Assembly: GCA_016199925.1 (NCBI GenBank)
Contig: JACQFT010000247.1
Span: forward strand, 1-43,308
Reading direction: 5' to 3'
Origin: Opitutia bacterium
Lineage (GTDB): Bacteria; Verrucomicrobiota; Verrucomicrobiia; Opitutales; Opitutaceae
Length of the DNA stretch: 43,308 nt
The position numbers and the translations under genes are program-made. The first letter of the stretch is position 1, and every line of letters starts with the position of its first letter. Under the pieces are notes generated by a model. That model was not told where the DNA came from. It did no database searches and saw only the letters and a list, made by a program, of their open reading frames with translations. Positions 6,913 through 14,538 of the stretch are shown here, piece by piece.

Positions 6913-8148
6913 CTACCCCGCGAAGGTCGTCAGCAGGTCGGCGTAGATCGCGGCGGAGTGCACGAGTTCCTTCACTTGGGCGCGTTCGTCGACGGCGTGG
7001 TAGTCGGTGCCGCCGGGGCCGTAGCCGAGCGTGGGAATCTTCCGGTGCTGCGCGAAGAAGTGCATGTCGTTGAATCCGGTCGAGACCATCGCCGTCGTTT
7101 TCCGGCGGCGCACGCGGGTGACGCTCTGCTGCAGGGCGGCGAAGAAGGGCGTCGTGGGCGCGCTGTAGCAGGGAAAATTGTCGGAGACTTTTTCGACGGT
7201 GATGCGGCACTGCGGGATGTTCGCGGCGGCTTTTTTCAGGAAGGCACGCAGCGCGCGCTCGGCGGCGCGGAGGTCTTCGGCGGGGAGCACGCGGCGGTCG
7301 ATGGAAAAGCTGGCGAACGCGGGCACGGTGTTGATCTTGCCGCCCGCGCCGGAGGCGAAGACGCCGCCGAGGTTCAGCGTCGGGTGGAGCCGGCGGCCGT
7401 CGGGCGCGCGGAAGGTCTGGCGGGCGAGGATTTTCTTGTAGCCGCCGAGTGCGAGCACGAGGGCGGACATCTTTTCGAGGGCGTTGACGCCCTTCTCGGG
7501 CATCGAGCCGTGGGCGGCCTTGCCGTGGACGTGGACGTTGAGCCACACGACGCCGTTGTGGCCGCAGCAGACGGCGTCGCCCTCGCCGCCCTCGCAGACG
7601 AGGGCGTAATCGGCGCGGAGTTGGCCGTGATCGACGACCCAGTTCGTGCCGAGCACGCTGTCGGTCTCCTCGTCGGCGGTGAAGGAGACCTCGACGTTGC
7701 AACGCGGCTTGGTGGCGGTGGCGCGCAGGGCTTCGAGCGCGGCGACGACGCTGGAGATGGCGCCCTTCATGTCGGCGGTGCCGCGGCCGTAGATCCAGCC
7801 TTTCTCGACGGCGGGATTGAAGGCATCGCCGTGTTTCCATTGGCCGCTGACGGGCACGACATCGTAGTGGGCGTTGAAGTGCACCGTCTTTTTCGCGCCG
7901 GTGTCCCAGAAGCCGATGACGTTGTAGCGCGGGAAATCGAGCAGGCCGGGCAACGTTTTCTCTTGGAGCGAGCGCGGGATCTCGACGAGGCGCACTTGCA
8001 GGCCGAGCGCGCGCAGGCGGGCGGCAAGGAGCGCGGTGATCTCGCGGTAATTTTCGCCGGGCGGGTTGACGGTGCGCAGCCGGATGAGCTGCTGGAGAAA
8101 GGCGATCTGGCCGGCGGAGTGTTTGGAAAGATATGCGGCAGGAGTCAT
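6913..8148 (-). CDS. M20-family metallopeptidase (ArgE/DapE/CPG2 type)
   Basis: A 411-residue cytoplasmic di-zinc hydrolase. The expected metal ligands are visible in order: His and Asp in FNAHYDVVP, the bridging Asp in YGRGTADMKG, the catalytic Glu pair in FTADEETDS, the Glu in LVCEGGEGD and the C-terminal His in GTDYHAVDE. The dimerisation (lid) domain, HVHGKAAHGSMPEKGVNA, is present. Length and motif order match ArgE/DapE and succinyl-diaminopimelate-like deacylases, but the substrate cannot be told from sequence. It starts 9 bases after the stop of the TauE-like permease on the same strand, so the two genes probably form an operon. Confidence 0.92.
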   Translation of the reverse strand: MTPAAYLSKHSAGQIAFLQQLIRLRTVNPPGENYREITALLAARLRALGLQVRLVEIPRSLQEKTLPGLLDFPRYNVIGFWDTGAKKTVHFNAHYDVVPVSGQWKHGDAFNPAVEKGWIYGRGTADMKGAISSVVAALEALRATATKPRCNVEVSFTADEETDSVLGTNWVVDHGQLRADYALVCEGGEGDAVCCGHNGVVWLNVHVHGKAAHGSMPEKGVNALEKMSALVLALGGYKKILARQTFRAPDGRRLHPTLNLGGVFASGAGGKINTVPAFASFSIDRRVLPAEDLRAAERALRAFLKKAAANIPQCRITVEKVSDNFPCYSAPTTPFFAALQQSVTRVRRRKTTAMVSTGFNDMHFFAQHRKIPTLGYGPGGTDYHAVDERAQVKELVHSAAIYADLLTTFAG

Positions 8149-8157
8149 GGTCGGTTG

Positions 8158-8925
8158 TCAGGGTCTGGTCGCGGCCGCAGCGATGAGCTTGAGGGCGACG
8201 AGCGCGGCCATGGTAAGAAAGACCGGGCGCACAAAGCGAGCCCCGCGCGTCAGAGCGAGATGAGCGCCGAGGCGGCCGCCGAGGAGTTGGCCGGCGCCCA
8301 TCACGAGGCCGGGCCCGAGCAGAACGGTGCCGGCGAAAAAGAAAAAGGCCAGCGAGGCGACGTTGCTCGCGAGGTTCATGGCCTTGGCATGGCCGGCGGC
8401 CTTCACGAAGTTGTGGCCGAGCACCATGACGAACGCGATGGTCCAGAACGAACCGGCGCCGGGGCCGAAGAAGCCGTCGTAGCCACCGAGCCCGAGGCCG
8501 AAGAGCAGGTAGAACGCCGGCGCCTCCATCCGGTGGCGCTGGTCGGTCGCGCCGAGTTGCGGGCGGAAAATCAGGTAGGCGACGATGGCGGCGAGCAGCC
8601 ACGGGATCAGGCGTTCGAGAAAACGGGGGGCGACCAGGTGAACCAGAAACGCGCCACCGACCGCGCCGACGCCGGTGCAGACGAGACCGAGCCAGCATTC
8701 GCGCAGATCGACGGCACCGCGCCGCGCGAAATGCCACGTCGACGAGATGGTGCCGAAGGTGCCCTGGAGTTTGTTCGTGCCGAGCGCGAGCGGACCGGGC
8801 AAGCCGGCCGCGAGCAACGCCGGCAGCGCGATCAAGCCGCCGCCGCCCGCGATGGCATCGACCGTGCCGGCGGCGAGACCTGCGCCGAAGAGCAGCAGAT
8901 AGGTGGTGGCGGAAAGGTCGGGCAC
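8158..8925 (-). CDS. TauE/SafE-family membrane permease
   Basis: A 255-residue integral membrane protein with about seven or eight hydrophobic segments. The family signature follows the first segment: LAAGTVDAIAGGGGLIALPALLAAG, then ALGTNKLQGTFGT, and the second half repeats the theme (GLGLGGYDGFFGPGAGSFWTIAFV, HAKAMNLASN). TauE/SafE proteins export sulfite or organosulfonates, or transport other small anions. The frame is open far upstream, but that part is Pro/Arg-rich and repeat-like. The GTG at 8925 (PDLSATTYLLLF) gives a normal family length; the GTG at 8934 is an alternative. Likely co-transcribed with the M20 peptidase. Confidence 0.88.
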   Translation of the reverse strand: MPDLSATTYLLLFGAGLAAGTVDAIAGGGGLIALPALLAAGLPGPLALGTNKLQGTFGTISSTWHFARRGAVDLRECWLGLVCTGVGAVGGAFLVHLVAPRFLERLIPWLLAAIVAYLIFRPQLGATDQRHRMEAPAFYLLFGLGLGGYDGFFGPGAGSFWTIAFVMVLGHNFVKAAGHAKAMNLASNVASLAFFFFAGTVLLGPGLVMGAGQLLGGRLGAHLALTRGARFVRPVFLTMAALVALKLIAAAATRP

Positions 8926-9155
8926 GAGCAGCACGCAGCGTTGCGGGCCGCGGGTGCGGTGGAAAGCCCGAATGCCGGCGGAGCGCCCGTGCTGCGGGCC
9001 GCGGAATTTTCCGCCGCGGGCCGCCCCGGCCTCCGCGCCCGGGGCTTTCCGGTTTGCGCGCGCGAACGATTCCCCCGCGCGCGCCAGCGCCGGCCCACCC
9101 ATACGAAACCAAACCGGAAAGCCGTGCCGCCGCGCCCCGGGGCGCGGAGTTGCCT

Positions 9156-9184
9156 TTGACAGCGCCGCGGCCCCGCCCAACGCT
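9156..9184 (+). promoter_or_regulatory. Candidate promoter of the histidine kinase gene
   Basis: A perfect TTGACA (9156-9161) is followed at 17 bases by AACGCT (9179-9184), a poor -10 match. The ATG of the kinase comes ten bases later, which would make the transcript nearly leaderless, the same geometry as at 41110-41147. The remainder of the gap from 8935 is GC-rich with short palindromes such as CCGCGGAATTTTCCGCCGCGG. Confidence 0.4.
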
Positions 9185-9194
9185 TTGCCCGACC

Positions 9195-10772
9195 ATGGTT
9201 CCCGCTAAGAAAACCCCCGGGCGCGCTGCGCCCGCGCCGACCCCGAAGCAACGGCTGCCGCGCGCCGTGAAAAATCTGATCGGCACCGTCGCCGCGATGA
9301 CCGAGCCGGCGTTGCTGGCCGGCGACCGCTGGCGCCAGGGCGGGGTGGACATCCTTTTCGCCAACGAGGCGTTCGCCGCGCTGACCGGGCACAGCGCCGA
9401 GGAGCTGAAGACCAAAAACACGCGCGATCTGCACGGACCGAAGACCGACCTGACCCTGCTCCGGCGCGGCCGGCGCGGCACGGATTCCGAGCCGACGGCG
9501 CACGGCGAAGGCTGGCTGCACCGCGGCGACGGCCGGCCGTTCTACGCCTCGTGGAGTTTCAGCCCGGTGACGGACGCGACGGGCGCGACGGTCGGCTTGC
9601 TCGCGGTCTATCGCGACAACACCGAGATGAAACAACTGCAGGAGGCGCTGCTGCATTCGCAGAAGCTCGACACCGTCGGGCAACTGACGGGCGGCGTGGC
9701 GCACGATTTCAACAACCTGCTCTCGATCATCAACGGCTACTGCGAAATCCTGGCGCCCAAGGTCGCGGCGCTGCCGGCCGCGCGGAAGGACTTGCAGGAA
9801 ATCCACCGGGCCGGCGTGAAGGCGTCGGCCATCGCGCGGCAGATCCTCGAATTCAGCCGCCGCTCGGAGACCGAAGTGCGCGTGGTCAACTACAACACCC
9901 TGATCCGCGAGATCGCCGACATCCTCCGGCGCGTCGTCGGCGAGGCCGTGGCGGTGGAGCTGCGGCTGGCGTCCGACCTGGGCAACGTGCGGATCGACCC
10001 GACGCAGTTCCAGCAGGTGCTGATCAACCTGTGCTTCAACGCCCGCGACGCGATGCCCGACGGCGGCAAGCTGACGATCCGGACGTATAACCGGCGCGGC
10101 GACCACTCGGCCGGGCGCCCGGCCGCCGCCGCGGAGGCCGGACCGCTCGCCGTGTTGCAGGTGACCGATACGGGGCACGGCATGGACGAGGCGACACGCC
10201 GGCGGATGTTCGAACCGTTTTTCACCACCAAGCCCGCCGGCACGGGCCTCGGGCTCGCGATGGTGCACAACATCGTCACCCAAAACGACGGCCATCTCGC
10301 CGTGCAATCGCAGCCCGGGGCCGGCACGACGCTGGAGATTTTCCTGCCCGAGACGCCGGAGCCCGAGCAGACGCTGAGCTCGGTGCTGCCCGCGCTGCCC
10401 GTCACGCGCGGCACCGAGACCGTGCTGCTGGTGGAAGCCGATCTCGTGTTGCGGAAGATGATCGGCGGGATTCTCGCGGCGGACGGCTACCGCGTCACGG
10501 AGGCGGGCGACGCCGCGGAAGCGGGCGCGCTCTTCGAGCAGCACGCCGTGGCCCCGCAACTGCTGGTGCTGGACTGCGAGGCGCGGGCCGGCGACGCGCT
10601 GGTGAAAAAAATCCGCGCGACGAACCCGCGCCTCAAGGTGCTCTGCGTGTCCGCCGGGGGCGGGACGCCCGCCGGTCTGGCGCCGCACACGGTGGCGCAT
10701 CTGACGAAGCCCTTCGCGTTGAGCGGGCTCATGCACACGGTGCGCGCGCTGCTCGACGACACCGTCCGCTGA
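9195..10772 (+). CDS. PAS-domain hybrid sensor histidine kinase
   Basis: A 525-residue cytoplasmic signalling kinase with no membrane segments. Domains in order: a basic N-terminal tail; a PAS domain at about 40-150 (ILFANEAFAALTGHSAEEL); a HisKA dimerisation domain with the phospho-accepting His in GGVAHDFNNLLSIINGY; a HATPase domain with the N box (LINLCFNARDAMP), G1 (VTDTGHGMD), F box (FEPFFTTK) and G2 (GTGLGLAM); and a C-terminal receiver at about 410-525 (VLLVEADLVLRKM, phospho-Asp in LLVLDCEA, Lys in HLTKPF). The PAS and VAHDFNN style is typical of soluble hybrid kinases. The receiver's first acidic pair is reduced to E-A-D. The first ATG is used; a longer frame upstream is Pro/Arg-rich and unlikely. 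The ligand or partner regulator is unknown. Confidence 0.93.
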   Translation: MVPAKKTPGRAAPAPTPKQRLPRAVKNLIGTVAAMTEPALLAGDRWRQGGVDILFANEAFAALTGHSAEELKTKNTRDLHGPKTDLTLLRRGRRGTDSEPTAHGEGWLHRGDGRPFYASWSFSPVTDATGATVGLLAVYRDNTEMKQLQEALLHSQKLDTVGQLTGGVAHDFNNLLSIINGYCEILAPKVAALPAARKDLQEIHRAGVKASAIARQILEFSRRSETEVRVVNYNTLIREIADILRRVVGEAVAVELRLASDLGNVRIDPTQFQQVLINLCFNARDAMPDGGKLTIRTYNRRGDHSAGRPAAAAEAGPLAVLQVTDTGHGMDEATRRRMFEPFFTTKPAGTGLGLAMVHNIVTQNDGHLAVQSQPGAGTTLEIFLPETPEPEQTLSSVLPALPVTRGTETVLLVEADLVLRKMIGGILAADGYRVTEAGDAAEAGALFEQHAVAPQLLVLDCEARAGDALVKKIRATNPRLKVLCVSAGGGTPAGLAPHTVAHLTKPFALSGLMHTVRALLDDTVR

Positions 10773-10784
10773 GGCGGACCGCCC

Positions 10785-11534
10785 GTGGCCGCCGCCCTCC
10801 AACTCCTGCCGGTCCGGACCGGCGCCGCCGCCGAAAACATGGCGGTGGATTTTCTGCTGCTGCAACGCTACCCGGCGCCCGGGGCGCCGCGCTTCCGCCA
10901 CTACGAGTGGCGCGGCCCGGCGTTCACCTTCGGGTTCGGCCAGCGAATCGAGTTCGTGCGCGCACACCTGCCCTCCTTCGCCGAAGCTTCGGAGGGCCGG
11001 CCGGCGGGCGACGTTTTCGATCTCTGCCGCCGGCCGACGGGCGGAGGGATCGTCGATCATCGCAACGACTGGACCTACACGCTGGTGCTGCCGCGCGGTC
11101 ATCCGCTCTATGATGAGCGCGCGCCGCAATCCTACCGGGCGGTGCACGAGTGTCTCGCCGGGGCCTTGCGCGCACTCGGGCAGCCGGCGGAGGTGAAACA
11201 AGCGTGCGAACCGTGTGATGCCGCGGCGTCGGCGGGACCGGGCGTGTGTTTCCAGCGCGCCGAGCTCTACGACGTCGTGAATACCGCGACGGGGGCGAAG
11301 ATCGCCGGTGCGGCGCAGAAGCGCAACAAGCGCGGCCTGCTCTTTCAGGGCTCGGTCGGGCAGGCGAGCGTCGGGCCGGTGGACTGGGAGGAGTTGGCGG
11401 CGGGTTTCACCGCGGCGCTCGGGCGCGCGCTGGGCTGCGAGCCGCAGCAGACGCCGTGGCCGGAGTGGAACGAGGACGAGGTGGCGGGGCTGACCGAGCA
11501 GTATGCGTCGCCCGAGTGGATCGCCTGCCGCTAG
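10785..11534 (+). CDS. Lipoate-protein ligase A / octanoyltransferase-family protein
   Basis: A 249-residue protein of the biotin/lipoate A/B ligase fold. RRPTGGGIVDH is the conserved glycine-rich substrate loop, and the catalytic Lys lies in GAKIAGAAQKRNKRGLLFQGS. This group attaches lipoyl or octanoyl groups to E2 and GcvH domains, but several branches have other acyl roles. The GTG at 10785 follows the kinase stop by 12 bases with a GAGGCGG segment between them, so the two are likely co-transcribed. Residues about 63-71 (SFAEASEGR) are encoded by a palindromic repeat (10971-10996) inserted in a surface loop. Four Cys residues (EPCDAA, VCFQR, LGCEP, DLCRR) have no known role. Confidence 0.82.
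   Translation: MAAALQLLPVRTGAAAENMAVDFLLLQRYPAPGAPRFRHYEWRGPAFTFGFGQRIEFVRAHLPSFAEASEGRPAGDVFDLCRRPTGGGIVDHRNDWTYTLVLPRGHPLYDERAPQSYRAVHECLAGALRALGQPAEVKQACEPCDAAASAGPGVCFQRAELYDVVNTATGAKIAGAAQKRNKRGLLFQGSVGQASVGPVDWEELAAGFTAALGRALGCEPQQTPWPEWNEDEVAGLTEQYASPEWIACR
10971..10996. repeat. 26-bp palindrome inside the ligase gene
   Basis: The outer arms CCCTCC and GGAGGG enclose the perfect palindrome CCGAAGCTTCGG (10981-10992). It is read in frame as SFAEASEGR. This exact residue string looks like a repeat translation rather than protein design. Confidence 0.7.
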
Positions 11535-11541
11535 GCGCCGG

Positions 11542-12321
11542 TCAGCGCAGCTCGAGGCGGCTGTAGGGGCGCGAGGCCTCGACGATCTCGGTCCACCAAC
11601 TGAAATCTTCCGCGGCCCGGCCGCGGAGGCGGCTGCGCAGGCGGCGCACACCGCGCAGCAGGCGGTCCTGCTCGCGCACGTGCCGCGGGATGTTCAGCGC
11701 CGCAACAAACTCCCGCGCCCGCTCGCGACACGCGGCGCCATGCACCACACGGTGGGCGAAGGCTCCGTTCCACTCGAAAGCCGACTCCCGGAGGCGGCGG
11801 TCGTGAAACACGTGGCGCTCGGTGAAGAGGAGCGGAACGAGCGTGGCGTCGTGGTCGAGAGCGCTGTCGGCTTTGGCGTGCAGGGTGAGGCCGCCGGGTC
11901 CGACATCGACGATCCAGTGATGGTGCGGATGCCCCGCGAGGGAGGACTGGCGGTCGCGCAGGCCCACCGTCTGCTCGGCGAGCCGGGCGGGGCATTCGAT
12001 CCGGCCGCGGCGGGCAACGCGTTGCAGTTCCCGGAGCAGCCGCTCCGGCGCGGCCAAGTCCTCGATCGTGTGGCCGCACAGCGCCAGATCGAAACTCCGG
12101 TCCGCGAAGGGCAGCGTGAAATCCGGCCGGAGAAAATCCGCCTGAAACCAGGTGGCTTTGGTGAAGCGCTCGCCGGGGAGCGGCGCGAGCGTCAGCCGGG
12201 CGCCGCGGGTTTCCCACGGCATGAGGTCGATGACGTGCGTGGCGCGCGGTTCCGGAGCATACCAACCGCCCACGTCGAGGATCGTCGTCGCGGCGGCGAA
12301 AGTTTCATCGGGCGTGCGCAT
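11542..12321 (-). CDS. Class I SAM-dependent methyltransferase
   Basis: A 259-residue protein whose N-terminal half has the Rossmann SAM-binding layout: motif I ILDVGGWYAPEP, the acidic end of strand 2 (THVIDL), and motif IV-like DLALCGHTIEDL followed by PERLLRELQRVARRG as in Methyltransf_11. Motif I lacks the usual GxGxG, but in this branch GG is common. The C-terminal half is Arg- and His-rich and unassigned. The substrate is unknown. It converges with the ligase gene (7 bases apart) and is followed upstream by rlmD on the same strand 7 bases away, suggesting an operon. Confidence 0.75.
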   Translation of the reverse strand: MRTPDETFAAATTILDVGGWYAPEPRATHVIDLMPWETRGARLTLAPLPGERFTKATWFQADFLRPDFTLPFADRSFDLALCGHTIEDLAAPERLLRELQRVARRGRIECPARLAEQTVGLRDRQSSLAGHPHHHWIVDVGPGGLTLHAKADSALDHDATLVPLLFTERHVFHDRRLRESAFEWNGAFAHRVVHGAACRERAREFVAALNIPRHVREQDRLLRGVRRLRSRLRGRAAEDFSWWTEIVEASRPYSRLELR

Positions 12322-12328
12322 GGACCGG

Positions 12329-13618
12329 TCAGGCGGGAGGGGCGGCGGCCGGGCGCTGGCGGCACAGCGTGACCACGCACTCGAGGTGGCGCGTCTGCGG
12401 GAAGAGGTCGAAGGGTTGCACCGCGGTCAGCGCGTAGCCCTGGGCGAGGAAATTTTTCAGGTCGCGCATCTGCGTGGCCGGATCGCACGACACATAGACG
12501 ACCGCGCGCGGGCCGAAGGCGAAGAGCTGGTGCAGGAAATTCTCGTCGCATCCCTTGCGCGGGGGGTCGATGACGACGGCGGTGTCCGCCGGGGGAAAAT
12601 CCAGCCCGGCGAAAATCCGCGCGGCGTCGGCGGCGAGGAACGTGGCGTTGGTGACGCCGTTGGCGGCGGCGTTGGAGCGGGCGAAGCGGATGGAGGATTC
12701 GCTGAGTTCGACGCCCGCGACGCGGTCGAACGACGGCGCGCTGCCGAGCGCGAAAAGCCCGCTGCCGCAATACGCGTCGATCAGGTGCCGCGCGCCGCTG
12801 GCCGCCGCCTGCGCGCGCACATAGGCCATGAACGCGGGGAGGATGAAGGGATTGTTTTGGAAAAAATCGCGCGCGAGGAAGCGCAGCTTCAGCGCGCCGA
12901 CGGTCTCGGTGACGATGGCGTCGAAATCGGTGGTGACCTCGCCCGACGCCTCGCGCAACAGCAGGGTGGCGCCGCGCTGATAGCTCGCGGCCCGGGCCTG
13001 CACCGCGGCGCGCAGGCTGGTGAGGCGCGCGTTGATCCGATCGGTCGCGATGGGGCACTGCGGCACGTCGACGATTTCGAAACGGTTGCCCTGTTTCAGA
13101 AACCCGATGGGCATCGGGCCGCCGTCGCGCGACGGATTGAAATGCGGCGTGATTTTCGAGCGGTAACCGAATTCCTTCGGCGACGGCACGACGGGTCGGA
13201 CCTCGAAGTCGACGCCGGCCAGGTGGGACAGGAGCTCGCGCACCTGGCGCTGTTTCCAGAGGAGCTGCTGGTCATAGGAGAAATGCTGGTATTGGCAGCC
13301 GCCGCAGCGGCCGAAGAGTCCGCAGCGGGGCGCGACGCGGTGCGGCGAGGGCGTCAGCACCTCGAGCAGGTCCGCCTCGGTGAAATTCTTGTGGTTGCGA
13401 TAGACGCGCGCCCGCACGCGTTCGCCGGGGAGGGTGAAGGGCACCATGACCACCCACCCGCTTTGCGGTTGGGTGGGTTGAGGGTCGAGCGCTGAGGGTT
13501 GGGAGTCGGGCAAAGGCACCCGCCCGAGGCCGACGCCGAGGTTGGTCAGCGTGGCAATCTCCAGCTCCAGCTCGGTGTGGTAAGGGAAGGGCTGGTCGTT
13601 GATTTTTTTATTTTTCAC
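12329..13618 (-). CDS. rlmD: 23S rRNA (uracil-C5)-methyltransferase, RlmD/RumA family
   Basis: A 429-residue TrmA-family enzyme. An N-terminal TRAM-like segment (TLTNLGVGLGRV, VVMVPFTLPGERVRARV) precedes the iron-sulfur ligands CGLFGRCGGCQYQH. The SAM motif is LIDAYCGSGLFAL, the catalytic block VVIDPPRKGC, and the nucleophile Cys is in VVYVSCDPATQ. These fit RlmD, which makes m5U1939, although RlmC and TrmA cannot be excluded. The GTG at 13618 is the first reasonable start and lies within a CACGAA-type repeat. Residues 38-52 (DSQPSALDPQPTQPQ) are encoded by an in-frame heptad array splitting the TRAM segment. Confidence 0.9.
   Translation of the reverse strand: MKNKKINDQPFPYHTELELEIATLTNLGVGLGRVPLPDSQPSALDPQPTQPQSGWVVMVPFTLPGERVRARVYRNHKNFTEADLLEVLTPSPHRVAPRCGLFGRCGGCQYQHFSYDQQLLWKQRQVRELLSHLAGVDFEVRPVVPSPKEFGYRSKITPHFNPSRDGGPMPIGFLKQGNRFEIVDVPQCPIATDRINARLTSLRAAVQARAASYQRGATLLLREASGEVTTDFDAIVTETVGALKLRFLARDFFQNNPFILPAFMAYVRAQAAASGARHLIDAYCGSGLFALGSAPSFDRVAGVELSESSIRFARSNAAANGVTNATFLAADAARIFAGLDFPPADTAVVIDPPRKGCDENFLHQLFAFGPRAVVYVSCDPATQMRDLKNFLAQGYALTAVQPFDLFPQTRHLECVVTLCRQRPAAAPPA
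13467..13508. repeat. Heptad array within rlmD
   Basis: Exactly six contiguous 7-base units on the plus strand: GGTTGGG, TGGGTTG, AGGGTCG, AGCGCTG, AGGGTTG, GGAGTCG. 42 bases equals 14 codons, so the frame is preserved. On the coding strand it gives a Pro/Gln/Ser-rich insert. No second arm is visible. Confidence 0.75.
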
Positions 13619-13696
13619 CACAAAACACACGAAACACACGAAAGCCGAAAAACAGAAGCGATTTTATTTCGTGTAATTCGTGTTTTTCGTGGTGAA
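13614..13696. repeat. Two-armed inverted array, nonamer unit ACACACGAA
   Basis: Left arm on the plus strand: TTCACCACAAA, then ACACACGAA twice. Right arm read on the minus strand: TTCACCACGAA, AAACACGAA, TTACACGAA. The units are nine bases and each arm starts with a CACCAC-type unit at its outer edge. The array covers the junction of rlmD (start 13618) and the SpoU methylase (start 13706), so it contains the promoter regions of both. Confidence 0.8.
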
Positions 13697-13705
13697 CTTC
13701 TGCGC

Positions 13706-14509
13706 GTGCTCCCCGAGAAGATCACCAGCCTCCAGAATCCGCGGATCAAGCAGCTCGTGAAGCTGCGCGAGCGGCGGGCGCGCGACGAGGCGGGGCTGTT
13801 TCTGATCGAGGGCTACCGCGAAGTGCGCCGGGCGCTGGAAAAGAAGATCCGGATCGGCGAACTCTATTTCAGCCCGGAGTGGTTTCTCGGCGAAAACGAA
13901 CCGGCGCTCATCGAACAGGCGAGGCAGGCCGGCGCGCAGCTCTACGAGCTGTCGAAGGAGGCGTTTGCCAAGTGCGCCTATCGCGACCGGCCCGACGGGC
14001 TCCTCGCGGTCGCGCCGCAGTGGAAGCTCGGGCTGGACGAAGTCGCGCTCGGGGCGGTGCCGTTCGTGCTCGTGGTCGAGTCGATCGAGAAGCCCGGCAA
14101 CCTCGGCACCATCCTGCGCAGCGCCGACGCGGCGGGGGTCGACGCGGTCGTCGTCTGCGATGCCGTCACGGACGTTTTCAACCCGAACGTCGTGCGCTCG
14201 TCCACCGGCGTGCTTTTTTCCGTGCCGATGGTCTTGGCCGACAGCGCGACCGTGCTGGCCTGGCTGCGCGAGAAAGGCCTCCGCGTCGTCGCCACGACGC
14301 CCGACACGCCGGTGGCTTACACGCAGGCCGATCTGCGCGGACCGCTGGCGATCGTGATGGGCAGCGAGCAGTTCGGCTTGAGCGATTTCTGGCTGGGCGC
14401 GAGCGACACCCGCGTGCGCATCCCGATGGCCGGCCAGGCCGACTCGCTCAACGTCGCGATGGCGACGCTCATCACGCTCTTCGAAGCCGTGCGCCAGCGG
14501 AGCGGCTAG
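13706..14509 (+). CDS. SpoU/TrmH-family RNA 2'-O-methyltransferase
   Basis: A 267-residue SPOUT-fold enzyme. An N-terminal substrate-binding domain (ITSLQNPRIKQLVKLRERRARDEAGLFLIEG) is joined to the knotted SAM domain with motif 1 VVESIEKPGNLGTILRSADAAGVD, motif 2 IVMGSEQFGLSDFW and motif 3 IPMAGQADSLNVAMATLI. The Asn and Arg of motif 1 are expected in catalysis. The RNA target is likely rRNA. The GTG at 13706 is the first start after the repeat region and is consistent with the family N terminus. The gene sits 29 bases before the S9 peptidase, with which it may be co-transcribed. Confidence 0.9.
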   Translation: MLPEKITSLQNPRIKQLVKLRERRARDEAGLFLIEGYREVRRALEKKIRIGELYFSPEWFLGENEPALIEQARQAGAQLYELSKEAFAKCAYRDRPDGLLAVAPQWKLGLDEVALGAVPFVLVVESIEKPGNLGTILRSADAAGVDAVVVCDAVTDVFNPNVVRSSTGVLFSVPMVLADSATVLAWLREKGLRVVATTPDTPVAYTQADLRGPLAIVMGSEQFGLSDFWLGASDTRVRIPMAGQADSLNVAMATLITLFEAVRQRSG

Positions 14510-14538
14510 TTTTTCACGGGCCCCAACCACCACCACCC

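Noticed and set aside
8832-11651. 939-codon minus-strand frame opposite the histidine kinase and the ligase
   Set aside because: No domains and extreme Arg/Gly content; the plus-strand genes have full family motifs.
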